A stretch of 64,000 nt of DNA from the NCBI RefSeq assembly GCF_009830105.1, contig NZ_WURB01000014.1, positions 1-64,000 on the forward strand, in the 5' to 3' direction. The stretch is from Microvirga makkahensis. Lineage in GTDB: Bacteria; Pseudomonadota; Alphaproteobacteria; Rhizobiales; Beijerinckiaceae. The notes under the pieces were generated by a model. That model saw only the letters and a list, made by a program, of their open reading frames with translations, searched no databases and was not told the DNA's origin. This document shows, in pieces, positions 32,475-40,666 of the stretch (position 1 is the stretch's first letter; each line of letters starts with the position of its first letter). Made by a program: the position numbers and the translations under genes.

Positions 32475-33158
32475 TGGTGGACCCGAACACAGCTTCCAAC
32501 GCCACCCTGGATTGGCTCGCGCAGCGCAGCGGAAGGAAGAGCAAGGCTCTCCCCTTTATCGCCTTCGATGACATCCAAGTTGAAGTTGAGAAGCCCTGGC
32601 TCATGAAGAACGTTCTGGCTAGAGGCGATACCTCAAGCTGGATCGGTGGTCCTGGCAAGGAAAAATCGGCCATCGTCACGGACCTGTGCGTTCACCTTGG
32701 GACGGGCTGGGACTGGCGAGGCTACCGTTCAAAGGAGCGATGTGCTGTCGTCATTCTCGCCTTTGAGCGGGCGGATCTCATGCTCCGGCGCCTGGAGGCA
32801 TACAAGCGCAAGCACAAGTTGGCTGAGCTGCCTGTTGTTGTCATCCGCGCTCCGGTGGACATCATGCGCCCCGAGAGCGTGGAGATCCTGACGGACACGA
32901 TCCGAACTGTGGAGGAACGCTTCGGCCTACCCGTAGGCGTGCTGGTGCTCGATACCTACTCAAAGGCGCTAGCTCTAGGTGGCGGCGACGAGAACAGCGC
33001 CAAGGACGTAAACCGTTTCCTAGGGCATCTTCGCATCGTCGAAACCCAAACGAATGTGCACGTCTGCCTTATCGGTCACACAGGCAAGGACGAGACGCGA
33101 GGGCACCGCGGCTCCAATGCTCATCTCGGCGACGTGGATCTCGAGATCACCTTCCACG
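32465..33158 (+). pseudogene. RepA-like AAA ATPase, truncated at the 3' end
   Basis: About 231 codons of a RecA-fold ATPase of the phage RepA type. GGAGG precedes the ATG. Walker A is GGPGKEKSA (residues about 62-70, with Glu where Ser/Gly is usual), Walker B is VGVLVLDTYSKAL (about 160-172), sensor CLIGHTGKDETRGHRGSNAHLGD. Homology ends near LEITF (about 33158); past this point the frame is antisense-like junk and another frame encodes capsid sequence. The C-terminal third is deleted. Expected job: origin unwinding or replication of the element. Confidence 0.75.
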
Positions 33159-33503
33159 GCCATGCACCTGGCAATTCTCAAGAGCACCAATGGCGAGCGG
33201 CTGTTCCCGAACGTCAATGTCATGGGTGGCGACATCTGGGGCATCCCGGTTCTCGTGTCGGCCAATGCGGGCGAATAGATCACGCTCATCGATGCCGCGG
33301 AGCTGCTGCTTGCCGACGGTGACGTGGAGTTGAACTCTACCCGGGAAGCAGCCCTTCAAATGGATAGCGATCCCGTCGACGGCCCTGCCGAGTTAGTGAG
33401 TCTCTTCCGGAACAATCTTTTGGGCCTCAAGGCCGTGCGCACGATCCGCTGGAAGATGCAAAACCCCGGTGCCGTCGCCTACGTCTCCGGCGTGACCCAC
33501 TGA
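33159..33503 (+). pseudogene. HK97-type major capsid protein, 3' fragment
   Basis: A frame different from the ATPase reads AMHLAILKSTNGERLFP then IWGIPVLVSANAGE, a TAG (33276-33278), and ITLIDAAELLLADGDVEL ... LVSLFRNNLLGLKAVRTIRW then AYVSGVTH, stop. This is the C-terminal P-domain and tail of an HK97-fold capsid protein. Roughly the first two thirds are missing. The in-frame TAG is a second lesion. Together with the ATPase it records one deletion that fused two genes. Confidence 0.75.
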
Positions 33504-33513
33504 GGGCCGCGCC

Positions 33514-33728
33514 ATGAATGACGAGGCCTGGAATGAGAAGCTCCTGAAAGCTGCCGATGAGGCGCTTGAGGGGGGGGCGGCAAGGGGATGGGCGCGACCT
33601 TCGGCAAGATGCTCGCCGCATGCGTCAAGACTGTTGGGGACGAGATGCGGGAGAAGCACCGCAAGACAGACGAGCGCGTCACCGCGATCGAGGAACACCT
33701 CACAGCCATACGCGAGGGCCGGGAATGA
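33514..33728 (+). pseudogene. Small phage-type gene frameshifted in a poly-G tract
   Basis: Starts MNDEAWNEKLLKAADEALEG. After a run of eight G (33570-33577) the protein-like sequence continues in another frame as GMGATFGKMLAACVKTVGDEM then REKHRKTDERVTAIEEHL, ending at TGA 33726-33728. One G appears to be missing. The intact product would be about 71 aa, a helical coiled-coil type. It could be a homopolymer sequencing error or slippage. Confidence 0.6.
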
Positions 33729-33952
33729 CTACGCTCAGGATCGAAACCGTGGCCGACCTTGCGGCCTGGTTCGACGAGGTCGCAGAGGGAAACCTTCGGG
33801 ACACGGCGCGGCTCCTGTCCAGAAAGGGTGCGACTGACGAGGAGATCAAGGCGGAGCTCGGCCACCAGCGGAAGTCTTTGGCCGCGTCCAGAGCTCGGTT
33901 CATGGCAGAGGCAAAGGGCTTCATCCAACGTGATGGGGAAAGCCTTCAATGA
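33725..33952 (+). CDS. Element-encoded small helical protein
   Basis: 75 aa starting MTTLRIETVADLAAWFDEV. It overlaps the previous gene by ATGA. LLSRKGATDEEIKAELGHQRKSL looks like a small helical DNA- or protein-binding unit. Function unknown; typical of phage packaging or structural modules. Confidence 0.6.
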   Translation: MTTLRIETVADLAAWFDEVAEGNLRDTARLLSRKGATDEEIKAELGHQRKSLAASRARFMAEAKGFIQRDGESLQ

Positions 33953-34111
33953 GACTGCTGTGCCCCCCTTCGCAGCATGCGGTCGGTTCCTGACGCCGGG
34001 ACCGACCGCCCCCGGGGGGAGATCACAAGCTCGCACCGATCGAAAGCAGGACCGGCGGGCGTCCTTTTACGCGCGACGCCGCGAATTTCAGAATTTGTTT
34101 TGGACCAACCC

Positions 34112-34411
34112 ATGAACGACCCTGTAACTCGCCAGTGTGGTGCAAAAACCCGCTCAGGAGAGCCATGCAGGCGTTCTCCGGCTCCCCGCAAGGCCAGGTG
34201 CCGTCTCCATGGTGGTGCGCCTGGTAGCGGGACGCCGGCTGGCGAGCGCAATGGCGCTTGGAAGGGCGGCCGGTACAGCCGGACGATCACGCCCGCACAG
34301 AGGCACCAGGCCTGGAAGGATCACTGGGTCGCCAAGAGGGCGCAGAGCACCGCCCTGCCGGATATGCCCGACATCGGTGAGGATTTGCCGACGCTCGGGC
34401 AGCAGTCGTGA
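34112..34411 (+). CDS. HGGXP-motif phage-type protein
   Basis: 99 aa. The N-terminal CGAKTRSGEPCRRSPAPR, then ARCRLHGGAPGSGTP, is the Cys/His motif common in alphaproteobacterial prophages (often written HGGxP). The spacing C-x9-C-x10-C-x2-H suggests a zinc site. The rest is basic. Usually found near capsid and terminase genes; function not established. Confidence 0.7.
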   Translation: MNDPVTRQCGAKTRSGEPCRRSPAPRKARCRLHGGAPGSGTPAGERNGAWKGGRYSRTITPAQRHQAWKDHWVAKRAQSTALPDMPDIGEDLPTLGQQS

Positions 34412-34519
34412 ACACCTGGTCCGAGCAATAGCGCGTTCCATAAGGGCGCTTATCGGAATTTGCTCATCTGGGGACAATGCCGAGGCTCAACCTTGAACAT
34501 GGAACCTGCTTTACCTGCA

Positions 34520-34855
34520 TCAGCCTTCTTTACGGATTAGCAAGACTGTTCCAGCCGGATCTGATGTCCAATGGCCAGTTACGCCGTCCAAAGGTTCTAA
34601 TTCATCACGTTTTGGACTGCCGAGCTTGGTGAGTGCTCCGGTTGGATCGTCAGTGAACAATTCCAGCCAGACATCGACCTGGCTTTGATGATCAACGCGG
34701 TCCAGCCATAACGTCATTTCCCCGAACCGGAAGGATACACTCTTGTCGAAGGTGCGGATGACCTCCAGACCAACCTTATCACGATAGAATGCAAGGGTTT
34801 CGTCCCAGCGGTGCAAGGGGACCTTGATCGCAATGTTCCGTCCTGGCCTCAGCAT
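34520..34855 (-). CDS. VOC-family (glyoxalase-fold) protein
   Basis: 111 aa from the ATG at 34855 (AGGAG upstream). A single vicinal-oxygen-chelate half: IAIKVPLHRWDETLAFYRD then KVGLEVIRTF, VWLELFTDDP, TGHWTSDPAGTVLLI. Monomers pair to give a metal site in such dimers; the ligand residues (His17, Glu about 62) are partly visible. As cargo on a phage element it could be a resistance-type or metabolic passenger. Substrate unknown. Confidence 0.72.
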   Translation of the reverse strand: MLRPGRNIAIKVPLHRWDETLAFYRDKVGLEVIRTFDKSVSFRFGEMTLWLDRVDHQSQVDVWLELFTDDPTGALTKLGSPKRDELEPLDGVTGHWTSDPAGTVLLIRKEG

Positions 34856-35002
34856 ACAGCGTTTCTCCTCGCCCAAACTTCAGATGACTGAACAGATATA
34901 AGGTCTGCCAGGCACTACTTGCATTCCATAAACGGCCTTACCCGACGTTTGTAACGGCTGGAGCTAGATGAAGCCGGGATCACTTCGCAAGGCTGTCCGG
35001 CC

Positions 35003-35251
35003 CTAGCACTCGTATATAACTTCGAACAAACCTGCCATGGTGCCGTAGCTCATCGTTTTGACATAGCGGCACCCATGCTTCCGCTGTGCCACATAGGCTT
35101 CTGCGGCAGCCGAGACGGTTCTTTCACTGATGTCCACGATCGCGAAAACATCTGGCGGGATGAGGAATGAGCTGAAATCGGGTCTACCCCTAACAAGATA
35201 ACGATTGTCGCCATGGGCGAACTTCTCGAAGGAGAGTGGGTCGTATCGCAC
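35003..35251 (-). CDS. Predicted lipoprotein, start region apparently frameshifted
   Basis: The open frame begins at a GTG (35251), but the sequence upstream encodes LLIVLALALVGCSATA in the same frame, a full lipoprotein signal with lipobox VGCS, cut off by a TAG. An ATG at 35313 lies one base out of frame. A single-base deletion between 35296 and 35313 would explain this. The mature part (KFAHGDNRYLVRGRPDFSSF, EAYVAQRKHGCRYV) is of a small lipoprotein type. Cargo gene. Confidence 0.5.
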   Translation of the reverse strand: MRYDPLSFEKFAHGDNRYLVRGRPDFSSFLIPPDVFAIVDISERTVSAAAEAYVAQRKHGCRYVKTMSYGTMAGLFEVIYEC

Positions 35252-35406
35252 CGCTGTCGCGGAGCAGCCAACGAGTGCCAGAGCAAGGACAATAAGGAGC
35301 TAAGCCTGAGCATTCCTAAGCGTATAATCCTAACCGATTAGGAGTCAATTCGCTGAACATGTTGGCCGGGATCAGCACGCAGGACTGCCCGGCCATTTCG
35401 TGTGCG

Positions 35407-35973
35407 CTAGACCGTAAAATGCTTAATGAAGCAGATGTTGGTCGGCTTGGTCAGACGCTCGAAGCCATATCGAAGAGCAACTGACTGGAGGATCTCGTTA
35501 TGAACCTGTTCCAAGAATATGCCTTTGAACCCGCGCTGGGGTAGCTCGCGCTCGAGAAAGGCCATGAGGGACCGAAAGGCGCCTTTGCCAAACATCGTCC
35601 CCTTTGGCTCCTGCGAATCTGGGTTCCTTCTGAAGCCGCCGTATTTCGCTTCAAACGGGAGGTCGTCGATGACAGTACCTCTTAGACCGACCTTAATGAG
35701 CGGGAAGTAGTCCTCATAGTCAAATGCAGTGCGTACATAGATTGACATGTACAATTCTGCCCGATCGTAACCCTCGACATCGAACAGCACGTACACACCC
35801 GGCACAAACTTCGCTCCCGGCTTCAGATAATCGAGGAACTCTGGAAGCGGCATCAGTTTAAGATGTTCCGGGAGATCATCATAATCCTCACCAGGAGGAC
35901 ACAGCTCCCTATTGTACTGCCTATATTTCGGCAGGCCGTAGTCCTCGTCTGCAGCGGTTAGCAGTTCAGTCAT
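35407..35973 (-). CDS. Element cargo protein of unknown family
   Basis: 188 aa from the ATG at 35973 (GGAG upstream). Features: acidic N terminus (PPGEDYDDLPEHLKLMP), VYVLFDVEGYDRAELYMSIY, and a C-terminal REL-x-QRGFKGIFLEQVHNEIL followed by VALRYGFERL. The last part resembles the fold of acetyltransferase-like domains (GFKGIFLEQVHNEILQSVALRYGFER), but no acetyl-CoA loop is clear. It lies 13 bp after the TagO-like gene on the same strand; the two look like a pair. Confidence 0.65.
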   Translation of the reverse strand: MTELLTAADEDYGLPKYRQYNRELCPPGEDYDDLPEHLKLMPLPEFLDYLKPGAKFVPGVYVLFDVEGYDRAELYMSIYVRTAFDYEDYFPLIKVGLRGTVIDDLPFEAKYGGFRRNPDSQEPKGTMFGKGAFRSLMAFLERELPQRGFKGIFLEQVHNEILQSVALRYGFERLTKPTNICFIKHFTV

Positions 35974-35986
35974 GACGCCTGCTCCA

Positions 35987-36511
35987 TCAGGTCTGTGGCG
36001 CCCCCCTGATGGAGTGTTGAGCGTGATGGTTAACAATATCTTGACATTTGCAAGCTTCCCGCAGCGGCTTGATTGCTTCGTCAATTCCGGCGATCGGGAA
36101 ATCCATCTCGATGGCAGACTCGTTGTAGGGCACCGCGCGGACGTAGAGCGACTTCCCGCCGAACAGATCCTTGACATAGGGAACGGCCGTCCGGTTGCCC
36201 CAAAGTCCGAGAGCCGAGTGATCGTTAGATTCGATCATCGAGATGGTCTTGGGAGTGTTTGTGCCCACTCGAGCGCTGACCTTCCCGGCACCCTGGAGGC
36301 TCGACATGAAGTGGTCGCCGAACACGAAGTATATGTTTGTTGCCCGCTCTCGGCAGGTGATGAACAAGGCCCCGTACTTGTCCTGTCCATACCTCCCGCG
36401 GATGGGCCCCACCAATAGAACTGAGAGAAACACCTCGCGTGAGTCGTCAAGCCGGGACTTCTCCTCCCTAACCTGCCACTTGCTAGCCCCAGTCACATTG
36501 GCCAGGCTCAT
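35987..36511 (-). CDS. TagO/VasI-like cargo protein
   Basis: 174 aa. The pattern SKWQVREEKSRLDDSREVFLS ... ALFITCRERATNIYFVFGDH ... TISMIESNDHSALGLWG ... SLYVRAVPYNESAIEMDFPI then DEAIKPLREAC matches VasI/TagO-type proteins, small beta proteins first noted beside type VI secretion genes. No type VI genes are here. A cleavable signal is not seen at this start. With the next gene it may form a two-gene defence or exclusion cassette; this is inference. Confidence 0.6.
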   Translation of the reverse strand: MSLANVTGASKWQVREEKSRLDDSREVFLSVLLVGPIRGRYGQDKYGALFITCRERATNIYFVFGDHFMSSLQGAGKVSARVGTNTPKTISMIESNDHSALGLWGNRTAVPYVKDLFGGKSLYVRAVPYNESAIEMDFPIAGIDEAIKPLREACKCQDIVNHHAQHSIRGAPQT

Positions 36512-36550
36512 TCAAAAGGGCATCGAAGCCGAAACGCTTGCAGGTTAGCT

Positions 36551-36754
36551 ATGAGCCGCCGCAAGCCACTCATCACACAAGCTGACGTTTCCAGGGCCGT
36601 TAAGGGGGCTCAAAGTGCAGGCCTGAAGGTCCAGCGTGTCGAGGTCGATCCCGCTACAGGCAGGATCGTCGTCGTGTCTGGAGATGACCTGCCGGTGAAG
36701 CCGCTAGACGAGTTCGAAGCATGGAAGGCGAAGGGCAATGCGCATTCGGCTTAA
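36551..36754 (+). CDS. Small protein preceding the integrase
   Basis: 67 aa starting MSRRKPLITQADVSRAVKGA. It is basic and helical, then KVQRVEVDPATGRIVVVSG. It overlaps the integrase start (36738) by 17 bp. This pairing (short helical protein plus integrase) is frequent in Methylobacteriaceae islands and may be an excisionase-like partner; not shown. Confidence 0.65.
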   Translation: MSRRKPLITQADVSRAVKGAQSAGLKVQRVEVDPATGRIVVVSGDDLPVKPLDEFEAWKAKGNAHSA

Positions 36755-37775
36755 GGGCATCAACTCCAAGCGCAAGAAGCTCGCGGACGGCACGTTCACG
36801 ACCTAGCACTATGCGTGGAAGGGCGGGCCGCGCCTCCAAGGTGAGCCTGGCTCTCCGGAGTTCATTGCCTCGTATCATGCAGCTGTAAGCGCCAAGAAGG
36901 CACCGCCCCAAGGGGTGATGCTCTCGATCCTCCAAGGCTTCCAAGCAAGTGACGATTTCCTCTCCAAGTCTGAGCGCTACCGCGCGGACATGGTGAAGCA
37001 CATCAAGAAGATCGAAGCCAAGTTCGGCGACTTCCCGCTAAGGGCTCTCGCAGACCGCCGCGTCCGCGGGGAGTTCATGGCGTAGCGCGACAAGCTCGCG
37101 CTCAGGTCGCGTCGGCAGGCAGATTACACATGGACGATCCTCGCCCGGATTCTGTCATGCGCTTTCAACAGAGGGCTTGTCGCTGCGAACCCATGCGAAA
37201 GGGGCGGGCGGCTCTATCGGGGCTCTAGGGCTGAGAAAATCTGGACTGACGATGACGAGGCTACCTTCATCGAGAAGGCACCCAAGCACCTGCACCTGCC
37301 GTTACTCGTCGCTCTCTGGACAGGACAGCGGCAGGGGGATCTGCTGCGGCTGCTGGGGCCAGCATACGACGGGACGCACATTCGGCCGAAACAGAGCAAG
37401 GGCGGGCGGCGCGTCAAGATCCCTGCAGGTGCGCCGCTCAAGGCTGCGCTTGACGCAGCTCCCCGTCAGAGCCCTCTCATTCTCGTAAATTCGGACGGGC
37501 GGCCTTGGGCAGCCGACGGATTCCGATCTTCGTGGCGAAAAGCCTGCGCAACGGCCGGCATCACAGGACTCACGTTCCATGATCTGAGAGGGTCGGCTGT
37601 AACCCGCCCAGCCTTGGCCGGATGCGAGGTGCCCGAGATCGTTGCCATCACCGGGCATTCGCTCAGGGACGCCGGTGCGATCCTCGATACTCACTATCTC
37701 AACCGCGACTCGGCACTTGCTGAAAGCGCCATCCGGAAGCTCGAAACCAGAACGAAAGTTCCCGACCGAGCCTAA
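36738..37775 (+). pseudogene. Tyrosine recombinase (integrase) with two in-frame TAG stops
   Basis: A 346-codon frame with TAG at 36804-36806 (before HYAWKGGPRL) and at 37083-37085 (FMA-stop-RDKLALRSRR, where Trp is usual). The rest is intact, including the catalytic set: Arg in ALWTGQRQGDLLRL, HDLRGSA (His, Arg), ITGHS, and the nucleophile Tyr in THYLNRD. The SAM-like arm domain is between the stops. It lies 41 bp from the tRNA-Gln att site, as expected for the integrase that inserted the element. It is inactive unless amber suppressed. Confidence 0.85.
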
Positions 37776-37816
37776 ATGTTCTAACCGTAAAGAGGGAAAA
37801 ACCGAGTAATTTCAAG

Positions 37817-37890
37817 TGGCTGGGGGACCTGGATTCGAACCAAGACTAACGGAGTCAGAGTCCGCTGTTCTACCATTAAACTATCCCCCA
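37817..37890 (-). tRNA. tRNA-Gln (CTG anticodon)
   Basis: 74 nt including an encoded CCA. Acceptor TGGGGGA pairs with TCCCCCA, discriminator G. Anticodon arm GCGGA-CTCTGAC-TCCGT gives loop CTCTGAC with anticodon CTG (Gln, CAG codons). The T-arm TTCGAATC is canonical. The 3' half is duplicated at 31897-31944, showing that this gene is the attachment site of the element. Confidence 0.93.
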
Positions 37891-38061
37891 CCGTAAGTAC
37901 TTGAACCGCTTGGAGTTCCGGAGGTTGTAAGGACCAGGCCGGAGCGGCGAACTCAGTGAGTGCCGGTCAGATAGGCTGCTTTTGCGGGTGCGTCAACCCC
38001 ATTCCGCGGCTTTCCGTCATCGGACTGATCGAGGCTTCGATCTGGGCGGCTGCAGGGGGGC

Positions 38062-38622
38062 TCAGTCGTCAAGCGAACTGCCTTCCGGCGTCTCGTCGAG
38101 GCCGATGCCGGACCGGTATTCAGCCTCGTCCTGCGCCATGGCCGCATCCGCCGCGATTCGCTCATAGCGGTCGAGCGCCCCCTGCAGGATGTAGGCGGCG
38201 GCCATCTTGTCCACGGCATCGGCACGCTTGGCGCGGGAGGTGTCCGCGTCGAGGAGCGTGCGGGTGACGACCATGGTGGACATGCGCTCGTCCCAGAGCA
38301 GGACGGGCAAGGGAAGGAGCGGCTTGAGGTTGCGTAGGAAGGCGCGGGTCGCCTGCGAGCGGGGGCCTTCCGAGCCGTCCATGTTGAGGGGCAGACCGAA
38401 CACGAGCCCGCCGACGTCGTAGCGCTCCCCCAGCGCCTTGATCCGCTGCGCGTCGGGGGTGAACTTCACCCGCTTGATTGTTTCCAGCGGCGTCGCGATC
38501 CGCTTCTCCACATCGGAGAGGGCAAGGCCGATGGTCTTGGTGCCGAGATCGACGCCCATAAGGCGCGCGCGCGGGCTCAAGCTATCGATAAAGGCGATCA
38601 GCTCGTCATCCTTCGAGATCAT
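38062..38622 (-). CDS. ruvX: Putative pre-16S rRNA nuclease / Holliday junction resolvase RuvX (YqgF)
   Basis: 186 aa from the ATG at 38622 (GAGGAGGCG upstream; frame open to 38649). RNase H-like motifs: [19 protein letters not shown] (first Asp), [19 protein letters not shown], and [10 protein letters not shown] (second acid), [17 protein letters not shown] at the end. The family trims pre-16S rRNA. It has a longer C-terminal tail than E. coli YqgF. It follows the sugar ABC operon but on its own promoter region. Confidence 0.92.
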   Translation of the reverse strand: MISKDDELIAFIDSLSPRARLMGVDLGTKTIGLALSDVEKRIATPLETIKRVKFTPDAQRIKALGERYDVGGLVFGLPLNMDGSEGPRSQATRAFLRNLKPLLPLPVLLWDERMSTMVVTRTLLDADTSRAKRADAVDKMAAAYILQGALDRYERIAADAAMAQDEAEYRSGIGLDETPEGSSLDD

Positions 38623-38685
38623 GGGCGCCTCCTCATGCCACTGTCGCACGACAGCCAGTATAGAGGAAATGGGCTTGCGTCGAGA

Positions 38686-39822
38686 TCAGGCGATGCTGGT
38701 GGATGCGGCTGAGGGGCGGCTCGTGGGAAAGCCTGCGGGCTTGAGCAGAGGCAGGGCCTCTCCCGTCTCCCGGAACAGGTGGCAGAACCCGCCGTCGAGG
38801 GACAGGCCGACCTCCTGCCCCACCTCGTGGCGCGCATCCCCCGGCTCGCGGACCGTCAGGTGGCGCTCGCGCCCGACATTCACGTAGAGCAGGTGGTTCT
38901 CGCCCAACTCCTCCACCAGCTCGATCCGGCCGGTGAGGGTGCCTTGGCCGGAGAGCCGCACGTGATCGGGGCGGATCCCGAGGGTCACCGCCGCGCCCGC
39001 GCGCACCCCTTCCGAGGAGACCGGGACGGTGACCGTGCCGCCATCCGGAAGCCGCGCCTCGATGCCGTCCTGTCCGGCCTCTGCGACCGTGCAGGGGATG
39101 AAGTTCATCTGCGGTGAGCCGATGAAACCCGCGACGAAGAGATTGGCCGGGCGGTGATAGAGATCGAGGGGCGTGCCCACCTGCTCGATGCGGCCCGCAT
39201 TGAGCACCACGATCCGGTCCGCGAGCGTCATCGCCTCCACCTGATCGTGCGTGACGTAGATCATGGTCGCGCGGGTGTCCGTGTGGAGCTTGGCGATCTC
39301 GATGCGGGTCTGGACGCGAAGCGCCGCGTCGAGGTTCGACAACGGCTCGTCGAAGAGAAAAACCTTCGGGTCGCGCACGATGGCGCGGCCGATGGCGACG
39401 CGCTGGCGCTGTCCTCCGGAGAGCTGCCGGGGCTTGCGGTCGAGCAGGGTCTCGATCTGCAGCATGCGCGCGGCGGCGCGCACCTTGGCGTCGATCTCGG
39501 CTTTCGATGATTTCGCCATCTCCAGCCCGAAGGCCATGTTATCGTAGACGTTCATGTGCGGATAGAGCGCGTAGGACTGGAACACCATGGCGATGCCGCG
39601 CTTGGCGGGAGCGAGATCGTTCACCCGTTCCCCGCCGATGAAGAGGTCGCCGGAGGTGATGTCCTCAAGGCCGGCGATCAGGCGCAGGAGGGTGGATTTT
39701 CCGCAGCCCGAGGGGCCCACGAAGACGATGAACTCGCCGTCCCCGATGGCGAGGTCGACCCCGTGGATCACATGGGCCCTGCCGAAGGATTTCCGGACGT
39801 TCTTGAGGACGACATCAGCCAT
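38686..39822 (-). CDS. Sugar ABC transporter ATPase (UgpC/MalK type)
   Basis: 378 aa. Walker [10 protein letters not shown] at 36-44, Q-loop [10 protein letters not shown], signature LSGGQRQ at 134-140, Walker B FLFDEP at 155-160. The C-terminal MalK-type domain (residues 240-360) includes LGIRPDHV. It powers the importer encoded upstream. It lies 19 bp after the second permease gene. Confidence 0.92.
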   Translation of the reverse strand: MADVVLKNVRKSFGRAHVIHGVDLAIGDGEFIVFVGPSGCGKSTLLRLIAGLEDITSGDLFIGGERVNDLAPAKRGIAMVFQSYALYPHMNVYDNMAFGLEMAKSSKAEIDAKVRAAARMLQIETLLDRKPRQLSGGQRQRVAIGRAIVRDPKVFLFDEPLSNLDAALRVQTRIEIAKLHTDTRATMIYVTHDQVEAMTLADRIVVLNAGRIEQVGTPLDLYHRPANLFVAGFIGSPQMNFIPCTVAEAGQDGIEARLPDGGTVTVPVSSEGVRAGAAVTLGIRPDHVRLSGQGTLTGRIELVEELGENHLLYVNVGRERHLTVREPGDARHEVGQEVGLSLDGGFCHLFRETGEALPLLKPAGFPTSRPSAASTSIA

Positions 39823-39841
39823 TGCGCATGTCCCTTGAAGG

Positions 39842-40666
39842 CTATCCCTTGACCGCGCCCGCGGTGAGGCCCGCCACGATCTTGCGCTGGAAGACGAGCA
39901 CCAGGGCGATGATGGGCAGCGTCACGATGACGGAGGCCGCCATGATCGTACCCCAGGGCAGTTCGTAAGCCGTCGAGCCGCTCATGAGCGCGATGGCGGG
40001 CGGCACGGTGCGCCGCTCGTTGGTCAGGGTAAAGGTGAGAGCGAAGAGGAACTCGTTCCACGCCACGATGAAGGCGAGAAGGCCGGTGGTCACTGCCGCG
40101 GGCATCATGAGGGGCAGAAAGATCCGGCGCACCACGATCCAGGGCGTGGCTCCGTCGACGAAGGCCGCTTCCTCGATCTCCTTGGGCAATTCGCGCATGA
40201 AGGTGGTGAGCACCCAGACCGTGAAGGGCAGGGTGAGCATGAGATTCGCAAGGATCAGGCCGGGCAGGGTGTTGTAGAGCCCGAAAGAGCGGATCAGCTC
40301 GAACATGCCCGACAGCACCGCCACTTGCGGAAACATGGAGACCGCCAGGATGGTCATGAGCAGCAGAGAGCGGCCGCGGAAGCGGATGCGCCCGAAGGCG
40401 TAGGCCGCCGTGATCCCGAGCGCCAGCGACAGGGCCACGACGGAAGCCGCCACGATGACGGAGTTGACGATGTTCGTGCCGAAGGGCTGGCGCTCGAACA
40501 CGGCGACGTAGTTGGAAAAGTCCAGCCGCTCCGGGAGGTAGGCCACCGAGAACAGATCGGCTCCGGAGCGGAGGGACGAGATCACCGCGTAGTAGAACGG
40601 AAAGATCGAGAACAGGCCGATGGCCGCCACCAGAAGCCAGAAACCGATGCGGGTAAGAACTTTCAT
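39842..40666 (-). CDS. Sugar ABC transporter permease 2 (MalG type)
   Basis: 274 aa, six transmembrane segments, EAA loop [21 protein letters not shown]. Start overlaps the stop of permease 1 (ATGA at 40663-40666). Together with permease 1 it forms the channel. Close in type to trehalose/maltose ThuG. Confidence 0.9.
   Translation of the reverse strand: MKVLTRIGFWLLVAAIGLFSIFPFYYAVISSLRSGADLFSVAYLPERLDFSNYVAVFERQPFGTNIVNSVIVAASVVALSLALGITAAYAFGRIRFRGRSLLLMTILAVSMFPQVAVLSGMFELIRSFGLYNTLPGLILANLMLTLPFTVWVLTTFMRELPKEIEEAAFVDGATPWIVVRRIFLPLMMPAAVTTGLLAFIVAWNEFLFALTFTLTNERRTVPPAIALMSGSTAYELPWGTIMAASVIVTLPIIALVLVFQRKIVAGLTAGAVKG

Larger units (their letters stand above)
31897..37890. mobile_element. 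Decayed integrated element (prophage or phage satellite) at tRNA-Gln
   Basis: About 6 kb bounded by the tRNA-Gln gene and a partial tRNA copy. It contains an integrase gene at the right end, an ATPase gene, a capsid gene tail, several small phage-type genes and minus-strand cargo. At least five genes are broken (ATPase, capsid, poly-G gene, integrase, lipoprotein). The cargo part (34.4-36.5 kb) is visibly less GC-rich than the flanks. The low gene count and ATPase-capsid content fit a capsid-carrying satellite or a heavily deleted prophage. Confidence 0.85.

Noticed and set aside
33276-37085. Genuine TAG-to-Gln recoding in the element
   Set aside because: At 37083 the family residue is Trp and at 36804 an aromatic is more usual, so Gln recoding is not favoured; kept only as an observation.
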